Positions 1 to 11,878 of a stretch of DNA of 64,000 nucleotides are shown piece by piece. Source of the stretch: Bryopsis sp. KO-2023 (taxonomy: Eukaryota; Chlorophyta; Ulvophyceae; Bryopsidales; Bryopsidaceae); NCBI GenBank assembly GCA_030272585.1, contig BSYQ01000014.1, positions 1,674,001-1,738,000 of the forward strand, given 5' to 3'. Made by a program: the position numbers and the translations under genes. Below the pieces are notes generated by a model. It was not told where the DNA came from, ran no database searches, and saw only the letters and a list, made by a program, of their open reading frames with translations. Numbering within the stretch: position 1 is the stretch's first letter; each line of letters starts with the position of its first letter.

Positions 1-70
1 TGCACTCCTGTTCGGGGGGAAAAACCACAGCCAAAGTTTTCCCACTCCGAAACTTTTATTATATACCCCA

Positions 71-91
<21 letters not shown>
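71..91. repeat. poly-C tract (21 C)
   Basis: An uninterrupted run of 21 C followed by a run of A, downstream of the last visible RIO1 exon. Similar C or G runs recur through the non-coding DNA (for example near 3766, 44590, 46350, 56480 and 59241), so this is a genome-wide habit and not a local signal. Exact length is prone to sequencing error. Confidence 0.9.
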
Positions 92-101
<10 letters not shown>

Positions 102-207
102 GAGGGAAACCATAATTTAAGGTAGAAAATCATCAAGAAAAAAACCCCTCACCTTCCCTCCTTATTTTGATTTCCTTTTCTTTTTTTTTTTTCTTCTCAA
201 ATTTTAC

Positions 208-1574
208 CTGAAAGGTCGTCTTTGAGGCCCATGATGGTCTGATAATAGATCCCTTCATCTTCCCCCCTCTGGATTTTTTCCTGGTCCCGTTCGTAATCCA
301 AAACCTCCTCCATTTTTCTCGGAATAAACGATTTCTGAAAAACGGTCAAAGCTGTGCTGTCTTCCGAAACGATACCCCTCCTAAAAACCAACCAGCCAAT
401 AAATTAAAAAAACAACAACAAAAAAACACTCCTAATAAGTTGCAGGCATTGATCTGCTGATCTTTACGAATCGAAACAAGCAAATATGACTAATACTTCG
501 ACAGTGTTTTGAAGCAGCGCAGGATCCCAACGATGAATCCTGATATAGATATATTTCATATATATATATATATATATCGAAACTGAAATTATTTTCCACG
601 GGGCCAAAAGGTCGAGGGCAGCCGTTCACGGAAATGTGTTACAGGCTGACTCAGAAAAAAAAAAAAAAGCACTGAAAACATATTCTATAACCGAAATATT
701 TGCGAAAACAACGTCCATTTTGTACTCTTTTTGGCAAAAATGTAAAAAACCTCTGAAAAAATGAGCCTTCGTGTATGTATTGGGTTCGTTTTCTAGGGGC
801 TAGATTGTTGATGAAAGGAAAACGAATTACACCAGAGGCCAAAAATCCACCCCCCCCACCCCCTCCTTCGAAAAGATACCACACGTGCATACCTGTCTGC
901 CACCTCCAGCATGTGGTCCAAGGTTTCCTCCATGTTTTCATCAGTAATGGTAGGATCCACGGAAAAATCAAACAGCTCTCTGACTGTCAGGGTTGCAATG
1001 CCTGCATAAGGAAACATCATTTCGCTTTAAAAATCAAAACGAAAAAACACACAGAAAGCAAATTCAAATTCACAGATAGATGTCCCAGTGGCTGGCAGTT
1101 GCACATCCTGAGCAAAAACAAATGACCAGCATTTTTTTTCTCCAAAACCCCCCACGGATGTTTCAGCAATAGCATTCTGATCAATACATACATATGGTTG
1201 ACCCCCCCCCTCCCTTTCGTTACCCTGTCTTGTGAAAAAATCGTTCAGATGTTTGGAATCCTCCTTCAGGAAATCCAGTGCATGCGGATGGTCGAGATCC
1301 ACCCCTTGGCTGACATCGATTATGTAACACTCTCCCTGCAAAAACACATTCAAAAGCAAGCAATGTTGTGTGTTTAATTAGATGCCAGCAGGCAGTGTCA
1401 AATTCGAAACACGCCCTATGGGAAAATGATAAAAGAACTCGCTTGCATATTTTATGCCCTTGAAAAAGAAAAAAAAGTTTCGACATGAAGAGCCCATCAG
1501 CATCTTTTTTTTTAAGGGCATCATGCAGTTGAGTTTTTTCACGTATTTTGCAATCATGTGTTTTTCTGGAGGGT

Positions 1575-1605
<31 letters not shown>

Positions 1606-4426
1606 CAGCAACAAGCACGCCATCTAAAAATTGGCGGTGACCTCATATGCTCTATTTGGAAAATATTCGATCTTCCATCAATATTTCAAAAAATTTATTC
1701 AGTAAAAATAAAAAACGAAATGTGTGCCAAGAAAAACTAAAACTAAGTTGAAACGCAGCTCTTTTTTGTTTTGGTGATTTGTTTGTTCACCTTAAGGTAA
1801 AGGATATTATATTCGCTGAAATCGGCATGCACCAATTTGCATTTCCTGTAGAGCTTCCACAGGGCAATAACCAGCTGTCGATATGCATCTTGATATTGAT
1901 CTTGGTCCAATTTGACGTCTTTTAATCTGGGGGCTGCCATGCCGTCCTCGCCAATCAGCTCCATTACTAAAAGATGCATTCTGAGCTCTACAGGCTTTGC
2001 CGTCGGAATTCCTGTCAGTGGTGAAAAAAAAGGGGTTGAGAAAAAGCAATAGGTTGGTGGTTTTTGTTACGTATTGGTTGGCTTGCTAAGGAAATTGGTC
2101 TTATGTCAAGGGGAAAAAAAAGAGAGTGATTTGAACATGTAAGTCATACTTGAAAAAAAGACTCGAATTTTTGGGCTAAAAAGAAAGCAAAATCTTTTTG
2201 GTAAGAATTTTCAGAGATTTCCGGAAAAAAAGAGCCAATGTTTTGCAAGGAAAGCATCAGCTGAAAAAGGAAAAAAAAATACCAGAAAAAAAAAGGCCTC
2301 CAGCTCTTGACTCCTTTTGCCTAAACTGCTTTTATACTAAACACGTCATTTTTATTTTTTTGTAGATTTTTTGTTACAGATTTCGTCTTTTTTTTCAAGC
2401 ACCTGCATCATGAATTCTTGACAAATTTCTGAGTTCTTTTTCTGCCCATGCTTGTACCATTTTTCGAGGATTGTGTTTACAGTATCCGTGTCGAAATCGA
2501 AAATCTCCAGAAACATACCTAAACACACCAAAAATAATTTTAAGAAAAAATCCACTAACAAAGGCAGCACACAGAATCTTTGATATCATTACTAATCTCA
2601 TTTACAATACGAAGTCAAGATATATGTATATGTATATTTTTTGATTATTATTTTTCAACTCATTTGCACAGAGGCAGGGTTTCATGGGGCTTTTCACAGC
2701 CTCAATGTAATTTGCGTTAAAAAAAATAAAAATTGTACTACTCCGAGAATAAAAAATTCCAAGCAGCCCATCCATTTAATTAATTTATTTTCTTATTATC
2801 ATTTTGTTATTTGATTTCACCCATAATCTGGCACCCAACCACCACAGCAAAGATTTTCAGACAACAGCATCGTGCATTTAAAAAAAAGAAGAAAATACAC
2901 CCACACTATTATAAAAAAAAGATGTTTTTCCTCCTCAAAAAAATGCTTTTTTTCCTCCAAAAAAATTGATCGGCATGGTGTCAGAAAAGATTGATTCACC
3001 AATCATCAATATGGTGATATCAGCAGCACCTGTCTCGGTCCTTGAATTGCAAAATCGAAGTTTTGAAAATTTTGACCGCCAGGTCGAGGCCGTCCTTAGT
3101 CACCGCATGATACACGTTGGCTTCTTTCCCCGTCGATATGCATCCGTGAATTTCCTCAAACACTTCTCGATTAATCATTTTGTAAAGCACCTGCCACCAA
3201 TCAGCAACGCTCCATTAATCACTAACTCGAAAATCCCAGCAAAAAAAGCATTTTTTCTTTTCCCAAAATTCTCACAGCTCGTTTTTTTTTTCTTCTCTTA
3301 CCTTCCCCCCAAACAACTTTCACCATGCTTTTTTAAAAAAACAAAATGTGATTTTTTTTTTAATTTTACGCACCGTTCTAGTCCTCCTGTCCAGGACATT
3401 TTCCACAGTGGCTCTGTCGCTTTTGTCGGTCCTCCTTCTCATTGCCCTAGTCAGTTTATCGTCAGCCCTTTTCACCCCACTAGCTACAGCATTGCCAGCA
3501 TTTTTACCACCCAATTCCTCGCATGCATCATAATGAACACGCTTGATTGGCTCCAGTCGAATCTTCTCATCAAGTTTCTGTTCCCAAAACAAAAATCACA
3601 AATTTTCACGTTGCGCTTGTGCCAAACTTCATTTTTGTTTTTCATTTGTTTTGATAAAGTCTCGTAACGCCACCTTATGATTACAATTGAACGAGAGTTT
3701 CGTTTCTTCTTTTTTTTTCATTTGTGTGTGTGTGTCTGTGTTTCTTTCTTTTTTTTTTTTTTAGGGGGGGGGGGGGGGGTGATGACTGCAAATAAACAGA
3801 TTAAAAAACAAAAAATGGAAAGGGAAAACCGTTCACCTGTAATGAATTTCTGATCGGTTGGAGAGGTTTTTGATCTCTCGTTCTGGAAACAGAAGAATTC
3901 CAAAACATCACCCCTCTTGAAGAAGCCCCGCCTAACACAGATTGAACAAAACAATCGAAAACCCCTCATTACAGCAAAAAAATAAGTTGAAAAAAAAATG
4001 CAACATACATTGCACACTCGTGAAGTTCTTGTGTTTGTCCAGTTGAAAAACTAACACCACCGAAAAAAAAAAATCGTTTACATACAGCTCGAGATTTTAA
4101 TTTTGTGTGGAAAATAGCTATCAAGTCGTTTTAGGTAATCCTTGAGCTACGACTTGCAACCATTTCAATATTTGCAATATTGTTTTTTTGCAGTTTCTTG
4201 ATGGCCTCACCCCCATCCTGGCCTCTCTGCAATTTCAGGGCCGCATTCAACTCTCGAATGGCCAACCCCTCCTCAAACTCCGAATCGTACGAATCATCAC
4301 TCTCGTAAATATTTCCATCGACTCTGTCCAGCCCCCCTTCTTCCACTGCTGGAATCTGAGTTTCCGCCGTTTCCTCTGAACCCGAATCTCCATATCGACT
4401 TTCGAGAACATCCAATGGAGTTTCTC
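208..4426 (-). CDS. RIOK1: RIO1-type atypical protein kinase (3' truncated by the window)
   Basis: Atypical Ser kinase/ATPase that in known eukaryotes acts in late 40S (pre-18S) ribosome maturation. Exons in transcript order: 4426-about 4154 (acidic N-terminal segment, end uncertain), a small linking exon near 3890-3835 (uncertain), 3577-3374, 3190-3030, 2518-2403, 2011-1791, 1335-1224, 1001-893, 380-208. From 3577 on all junctions keep frame. Seen: the pre-kinase KSDRATVE block, nucleotide loop [11 protein letters not shown], the AVKIFKTS lysine, [15 protein letters not shown], the hinge-side MELIGEDGM, catalytic loop HADFSEYN and metal-binding IIDVSQ with DHPHALDF. These are the RIO1, not RIO2 or RIO3, signatures. 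The last visible exon ends at a GTAAAA donor after LKDDLSG, so the basic C-terminal tail lies outside the window. The true first exon is not identified; a clean acceptor precedes 4426 and a strong minus-strand donor sits near 5479. Confidence 0.92.
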
Positions 4427-4462
4427 CTGAACGAACAATGGCAGAAATGCAAGTGGAGGTCA

Positions 4463-4556
4463 TGGATTTGCACTGTGCAGCTTCCACACTTGATTAGTAA
4501 ACCTCATTAGGATTCGCACTGTGCAGCTTCCACATACTTGATTTGTAAACCCCATC
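4463..4556. repeat. imperfect tandem duplication, about 46 bp period
   Basis: Two adjacent copies share the 19-bp core GCACTGTGCAGCTTCCACA (4470-4488 and 4516-4534), followed in both by a TTGATT.GTAAAC-like tail. It lies in the intron just upstream (minus strand) of the first firmly placed RIO1 exon. It looks like a recent local duplication. Confidence 0.8.
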
Positions 4557-6207
4557 AGAATAGTCTATTTGTCAAAAAAATGTGGGGCTCGATATTCGGA
4601 GTCCAACAGATTCTGTTATGACTGAAGCGATCAAAGAATTTATTACTCACTCTTTTCGTTTAAAACCCCTCCCCCCCCCCACCCCAAAAAAAAAGTAATA
4701 AGAAGAAGAAAGAAAGAAAGAAAATGCCACACTCCGTTTTATGCTCCCTTTTCTGATTACCAAAAAAGCAGAAAAAAAGGATCTGAGAATTTTATATCAC
4801 TGTGACACCGATGGAAAAGCGGATGACCTTTGGGAAAAATCCTGAGCCTTTATCTCTATTATTTCTGATCGACAAAACTGATGCCCCCTAAATACGTTTT
4901 CTTGCTGTATCATTTTGCTTTTCTTTTTCTTTTTCAGATTGTTCTGGTTTTACTAAAAACCGAAAGAAGACAAAAAAAATGATGGACCTTCACACTTCTG
5001 CCTGGTGATGGTTCTGATCAAACGAAACACCACCAGACAAATTGCATCAGACTTTCTGCCCCAATGTGATGCATTCTAATTACAGTGAAATAACGTTTAA
5101 TGCAAGCGGTTTTGCCTTAAAACCGATTCCCCCCAGATTCAGATATCGGAGTTAATCATGTTTTACTTCTGGCGAAAAATCGTGGTCGGAAATTCTGCCC
5201 GATCACCTCAGGTGCTTTTTTCGGTCTGCTCCGAAACATCAGCAGCAAAAAAATGAAAATTCGCATTTCGAAAGAAGAGTACACCCACCACCAACGGCGG
5301 CGGCGGCCATCCTTGCTGAGTTTCTTCCACTTCTACCACGTGACTTTGACCGAGACGCGAGCGGCAGCGATTCAGTTTCCTTCGGAAATGAAGCTGTGCA
5401 CGCGACCCTAATGGCGGCACATATTTGTCATCGGTCTGTCTGGTCGTACGATCATTTCTCAGAGGTGGCGTTACTCACGTTTTGCTGCAACTATGCAAGC
5501 CTCTCGTGCGCTCAATTTCGATACTGGGACCAACAGAAGAATCGATTTGCTGAGGGCAGCCAAAGCTGGGGGTGCGACTTTGCAAACCCCACCGTTAGCA
5601 TTGGGTCTCTTCCCAATGAAAATCGAGATGAAAACGTTGCTTGGGTTTGAGTACTTGGGGGTGGAGGGGGGACCAGGAAAGCGGAAGAGATGTTCACTGT
5701 TGTGTGTGTTCCAACGCCCTCATCGATCCGTGGTGCAATTTGCTTGGCGACGCAAACCCCGCGGGGTTTATCATTTGAGGGGAAAAACCGCTGACAACTG
5801 GCTCTTGACACGACGTGACCTGTCGAAATTCCTGCCGCCAGCCAGCCCTCCCTTTTAACGACGCGTGCACTGCCCCCCTCTTCGAACACCAACTTCAACA
5901 GGTCTTCCCGGGGGGACAGCGTTTTGCCCTCTTCTCGCGAGACGCTCCGCTGAGTCCAGAGATTGACAACACGACACCGGCCTTTTTTTTTTCCTGACCA
6001 ACTTTCAACGTCTTTTTTTTGTTTCCACCTTCGACCCCTCCCACCCAGACGCACACATCCGTTTTATCGTTTTCTTGTTTTCGACCCGCCACCCCCCCGC
6101 GCGCGCGTTTTGTCAATCCCCCTTGTTGGGGTCTCTGGACCTGAGCTCCGTTTTCCGTTCATTCGTGACCTTTCACCCTCACTGGGGGTCGTTCTGCAGA
6201 AGGAAAT
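4557..6207. other. intergenic/5' region between RIO1 and the F-box gene
   Basis: The part to about 5150 is AT-rich with poly-C/A runs and shows nothing coding. From about 5200 to 6200 the base composition rises towards the GC content of exons, as expected for 5' ends of two divergent genes. A strong minus-strand splice donor (GTGAGTAACG) near 5479 suggests that the untranslated or first coding exon of RIO1 is here, but I could not choose its start. Open frames in this stretch are not recognisable proteins. Confidence 0.5.
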
Positions 6208-8623
6208 ATGGGACGTGCCAGTCTAGACAATGCAGGTGAGTTTGTCGTAACCTTGTTACGCATCGTTGAGAGAGTAACGTAAGCCTCATGGGGTGTTGGG
6301 ATTGGATCGGGGCAAGGAAGGGGGCGGCTCCTCGTTCACCCGATCCGTGCGATTTCCGGGAGGGGGGGTGCTTCCGTGAGGTTGAGGAGGGGGGGGGCGA
6401 CGCTCTGCTGGGGATTTCGATAGGATGCTTGTTGCGCATGGGGTCACGTGGCGGCTCCATGTGTTGGAGATCTTGCCCCCTGAATTCTTCCCACTCTTGG
6501 TTGAAATTCGCGACACGGACGCGCTCGTATGTGTTGGCGTAATCTCCGTGTCGGGGGAGTAATCGTTCGAGATTTCGAGCGACGCGGGGTTTTCGCGGAG
6601 AAAAGAGGATCAGGGATCGTGGCAGATCGTATCTTTTTTGCCGTACAGTTCCGAGAGCACCGGATTTGGGGGAAGCGCCGAACGAGCGAACAGATTCTTA
6701 TCCTGATCTCTTTTTCCCCTTTGATCCGTCCCTGGGATGGGTTGGGTTGGATTGATCCCTTGTGGTTGTCAGGCTAGGTTACCTATGTCATCCTTTCAAT
6801 TTTTTAATTCGATCTTGCATTGTAGCTCTTAATGTAAAGACTTCATTTTATCTGCATGGTTCTACCAGTTTGTTTTCGGTCTGAGGATGCTGCACCTACA
6901 GAGTGACTTCATAATGATATCCACTGCAATTTTGGGGGAGGGGGGGGGTCCTCAGATTCTGCTGTTTTTGCGGGAGAGTTTCCTTAAGATAGATTCTGCT
7001 GTCTTTTGAAACACAGGTTTGGCGGGTGCCGCCACAGATACTGAGCCATGGACGGAGGTCCCAGAGCTGGCGCTCAATTCAATTTTCTTAGAAATCGGCC
7101 TGCGGTCCCTGCAGCAGTGTTTTTTGGTTTGCAAGCGATGGTTGGATTTGAAAAATCAAGATGGGTTTTGGCGGGGATTGGTGAAGAGCGAATTTGGCGT
7201 CCTTCGAGACGATTTGCCAGCGGACGTGAAATCATGGGCAGAGTATGCCAAGCTACTGCACACACGAAAGATTCACATGTTGGAGTTGGGACCCAAGCTG
7301 CCGAAAGAAATCAGTTTTAAATATGGAAATGACGGGGAAGGGATTCCTCGAGGGCTGCTGGATGTCAGCATGTCCAAAGTGATGGATTGTTTTAATGGGG
7401 ACGTGAAAGAAGTTTTTGTATTCATGTGTATCACCGCATCCAGCGAACTGCTGCTGTGGGCCGGGGATATGTTCAGCGGGATTGACGTTCAGGTGGCATT
7501 CGATAGCTACACTGCCGCTTTCAAAGGCCTCCATGCTGTCGATCGGATGGTTCTGGAGGTTTCCGGAGCGATGGTTTCGACACACACAGGGCAGCTGTAC
7601 GAAACGGTAGCATGGGGGCATAAATCCACCGGAGCGTTCGTGGTGGATTTCGAACAGGTCCATTTGCCGGGAGATCAGAAAGTGGTGTCGTTCGCGATGT
7701 GTTGCAGCGGGGTCAGGGTTGCGGTGATGGCAGACAGTTCCGTGTTCGTTTGGGGAAAAGTGTTTGGGTTGCTTTTCGAGCAAGTGGGTGTGAATCCTTC
7801 GTCTCTGTTCGGATTGGGGGAGGGATCTCCGAATGTCGTACCAGATGGGGCTTTGGTCACCGTCAAATCGCCCATCCAAATGCAGTTTCATGATATCGCT
7901 GAGGGGGACGGCATCGTTCAAATCGTTGCGGGGAATTCTCATTTCCTGGCCCTCTCTCGATGTGGTGAAGTCTGGGCATGGGGTTTCAGCGGGTGCGATG
8001 ATTCCGGGGCCGCCATTAGGATCTCCGACTCGCCCAAAAAGATGACTTGCCCTGCCATCAAGACGCTGCACAATCCCTACATGCTGGAGACTGTCGACGG
8101 GAAGCTGCTGGCTTACGCAGAGTTTGTATGTGGTGGTGGGAACCGATTGATGTGGACTCCGATGTACAACCTGCAGTACGATGCCGTGTTCGGCCCAGCA
8201 GCCCCTAACACTTGGCCTTGGGAGGAGGGTGAATTGGGCGTCGTCAGGGCCCATGCCAGAGAAATTGGTGAGATGCCCCTTCCTTCGGCTGAACCAATGA
8301 CGGCTGGGTGTGTGGGCTACACAAAGCACAACGAGGGGTGCCTCCGGATCCATGTATACTCCGACGATGAGTGTAAGACGAGTCAGGAGCCCTTGCATGT
8401 CAGACCGATGTTCGACATCGGCTCGAACATCAGTTTCGGGAAGAAAGGGAATCTGTACTTCGGATCGGAGGGGAGGGTTGTGGTGAAAGACGTTCGCAGG
8501 GCGCTGGTGAAAGACCAGTTCTACTTGCTTGATTTGAAAAGCTTGGGGATACCCCTGGGGGGGTCTTTGACTGTTGACCGGCCTTGCGGAGGGTGGCTTA
8601 TTGCCATGTCGCACTCGGGTTGA
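6208..8623 (+). CDS. F-box protein with RCC1-like repeats
   Basis: Likely a substrate adaptor for an SCF ubiquitin ligase. Exons 6208-6235 (MGRASLDNA) and 7017-8623 join in frame to give 544 aa. Residues about 20-65 match an F-box: a PELALNSIFLEIG helix, LQQCFLVCKRW and the FW of DGFWRGLVKSEF. The rest carries RCC1-type blades such as SVFVWGKVFG and GEVWAWGFSG, pointing to a beta-propeller partner-binding region. The substrate is unknown. The 3' end is open to doubt: a weak donor at 8619 (phase 1) would splice to 8676-8725 and then 8869-8919, replacing the last glycine with about 34 more residues and a stop at 8919. RNA evidence would decide this. Confidence 0.75.
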
Positions 8624-8919
8624 TTCTGGGGGTAAAAACATCATCAATTTGCATGTGTGACATGCATGCATGCAGATCCCTCGATTGAGACCATGCAGAG
8701 GTTGATGTCTGGGGAATCTTTCCAGGTGGGAGCCGCAAGGTGCTCAAAACCAAAGAAAAAAAACAGAAATTTTGTTGGAATACAAAGTTAATTAAAACAA
8801 ACGTATGGAGCATCAAAAGGGGGTGGGGGGGTTGATGGGTTGGGATTTTTAAATGCATCATTTTACAGAATTCGGAGCGCATGCGGTCGCTGTGGCCCTT
8901 GGCATGCCCCGGTCCTTGA

Positions 8920-11878
8920 TCCTGAATCGAAGTGTTGGGATGCTCTGTGGAGGGGAAAAAAAAAGAGGTTTATCTTTTTACCCCACAATAACTTCGTGTG
9001 TTTTTTTATATATCTTATTTGTTTTTTTTTTCTACTTTTTCAGTTTTTTTGGTTTTGTGGAGAGAAATTATGGCGAGGCGGGATGGGGGGGTTTGTGGCT
9101 GTGAAAAGGGATTATACGTTTGGGGAAAAAACAAAATGTCTTTTATTATGGAAAAAATGGCTTATATCATGGAAAAAAAGTGGAAAAAAAAAACAAAAGG
9201 CGACATAATTATTAACAATATCGAGGGATTTGGGGCTCAAAGTTTGAGATTTTACGAAATCTAAGTTACTTTACATAAAGTGCATTATGGTTTATTGCTG
9301 TTCTTGGAGAAATATCAAGAAAAGAAAGTGAGACAGAGGGTACGAGTGAGAGTGTGAATGGAATGGAAAATATTTTTTATGTTTTCTCAACGGAAAAAAA
9401 AAAAAAAACGAAAAAAAAAAATATGGGATTTGAAGGGTTGGGGTTTTTTTCCCCTCACAGTTCGTTCGTTTGATAAAAGCTGGCAATAAGGAAGTGGATT
9501 CTAATATTGTCGACTTTTTGAGAAAGAAATCCATGGAGATGTTGGAAAAAAAAAAGAAAAAAGGAAAATTGGAAAAGGGAAAAGGGAAAAAAAAAGAAAA
9601 GAAGAGAAAAGCACTTGCATGGAGAAATCAGCTGGATTCAGGTTCGACGTTCACACCGTGTTATTATATTTTTTTAAGAATTACTTTTACTATGTTGTTG
9701 GGATTGGGGCTGCAAAATCAAAAGTTTCAATGGAAAAAGTTAAAATCAGAAAAAAAAACTACGTACATATTGAAAAAAGAAAGAAAAAATATTTTCATTT
9801 GAGGGGACTCTTTTTAAAAAAAATACGAACGGGGAGCAAAACAAAAAAAAGTCGCAGGAAACGACACAGATTTTTTTTTTTCCTCAGCAGACCGGTTTCT
9901 TTGAAAAGTCAGATGCGACTTGGGGATTTTTTTTTCTTCTTAAATATGTGTTTTTTAATATAAGGTCTTGCCCTGCGTTCCAACGCAGAGGACACTTTCA
10001 AAAAGAAACAAACAAGCAATATATTGTTGTTTGTGCGTGTGTGTCTGTCGCAAGCTGGTGGGAAGGGGAAAAGGGAAAAAAAAAAGAAAGAAAAAAGGTT
10101 AAAAAAAGAAAAAAAAAAAAAAGAAGAAGAAAAAGGGAGAGGATGAAAGAACAAACAAGGAGAAGAGGGCTTTTTTTTGTTTGTTTTTAAACAAAAAGCT
10201 GTTTTAAAACCCCCCACTATGCACTTTTGCACTTTGTTCGATTGATTCCTCGCTGTTGCTGCTGTGGCGTATCCTTTTTTCTCTTTTTTTTTGCTTTGTA
10301 CATCTGGGATGCTATGTTCCCAATAAGATTGGCAAACCACCAGGTTTGTTTTTGGTATTTTTGTGGTTTTTTCGGTTCTTTTTTTGGTGGTTTTTTTGGT
10401 GTGGTCATGATAATTTAAAAAAAAATCTTGGGATTTTTTTGATGCCATTACAAGACCTGGATTCGAACATAGCATCGAGGGAACACATTGACAAAAAAAA
10501 AATGTTGAAAAAAAAAGTTAAAAACAAAAAAAAGGAAATTTGGGAAAAAAAAAGAAAAAGAGATTATGAGGTACCATGTACATGACCTGTTTTCGTTCTT
10601 TATTTTTATTTCGATGCGACATGCAGGGTCCATTGTGCATTTTTGGGTTTTTGGAAAGAAAAGCAGAAATTCACTGAGGGGGGTTTCGTGGGGTTTTTTT
10701 GAAGGTGTGTTTATGTGGAAATGCACTCTTTACTCTGCAAATGGGTGGGTAATGTTTTGTTCTTTCATGCAGTTTGGAAAAAAAAATGGGGATTTGATAA
10801 AAAAAAGAGTGATGGGAAAAAAAGAGAGTGAGAGAGAGAAAAGAGTGATGTTTCTTTTTTCGACCGCGTGCGCTCAGCTCTGCTTGGTTGGAAGTGTTTT
10901 ATTATGAGTGTGTTTTTTTTTAATTCTATTGGTGGGTTTTGTTTCACGCACAGGCCCCACTCAAAAAACCTTTTTTTTTTGTTGAGGGGGCTCTGTGACT
11001 TTTATATGTTGGGTTTGACACATCAACAATACTGATGTTCGTTCTTTTATTGATGCATTGCGATGTCTTTGGACCGTTCTTTTTTTTTCTTTGCCCACCA
11101 GCGGAGGGGGAAAAAAAATTTGAACGCGCAACTGCAAACGTTTTACGTTGTAAAATTTCTTGTGTGTATCAGACCGATATCAACAATGCCATGCTTTGTT
11201 TTTTTAAAGTATGTTTTTTTGTTGGGTTTTCTATTGTATTTTTTTGGGGGTCACTATTTTCTGTTGCTGATGACATTTTCTCTGGGGAGGGAGGGATTTG
11301 TTCTGTTTTCTTTTGTACATGGATGTGTGTTTCCACATGTGAAAAATTGGGGTGGGGTGAAAACTTATGCTCTCCCACAGAAGTAAATTTTGCAAATTTG
11401 CTGAGAAGGAGGATTTTGCAAATTTTCTCACAGGGAGGCAAAAACCTGAACGTGAAAAAAAATACTTGGTGCTTTGCGCTCCGCCCCCAACCCTATACCC
11501 AACAAAGAATTGGTAGGCTTCTGTAGCAAGTTGCAATTTGCAACAGAATGAATAGTGCCTATACAGACCAGCACTGGAAGAAGCAATCCTTACGTAAGGA
11601 TGTGTAATATACACATGTGACCGCACAGTTTACGTTTTGCTTTAGTTCCCAAGAGATGGGTTGCTATGAAATAGAAAAAATCTGGCAGCCCAGCAACAGC
11701 AATGTGACTTTCATTCTGGACTGCGTTTGGGGTTTCTGTCGAAGGTTGAACCCCGAATGCAAGCGCATCGAAGGTCATCCTGAGCGAGCCACTGTTGTTG
11801 GATATCTTCATTGGCGACGACCGTTTCCACACTACTGTGCAAGAAAACAACCAAATCGAAGGGCTCGATTTTACCACC
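8920..11878. other. long low-complexity, gene-poor stretch
   Basis: About 3 kb dominated by A, T and G homopolymers and purine-rich blocks (for example 9540-9610 and 10060-10150). The open frames here are strings of Lys, Phe and Gly with no domain and no plausible splice structure. I see no gene. Near 10451-10478 a short GTTCGAATCC box (minus strand) resembles a pol III box B. Confidence 0.6.

Noticed and set aside
5512-6054. 180-codon minus-strand open frame in the RIO1/F-box gap
   Set aside because: Basic low-complexity composition, no domain, no conserved motif; probably promoter or leader DNA with chance openness.
7253-8671. 472-codon minus-strand open frame
   Set aside because: Antisense to the F-box/RCC1 exon, whose sense frame has clear domain motifs.
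11035-11526. 163-codon plus-strand open frame
   Set aside because: Mostly Phe/Leu/Lys from homopolymers; no domain and no splice context.
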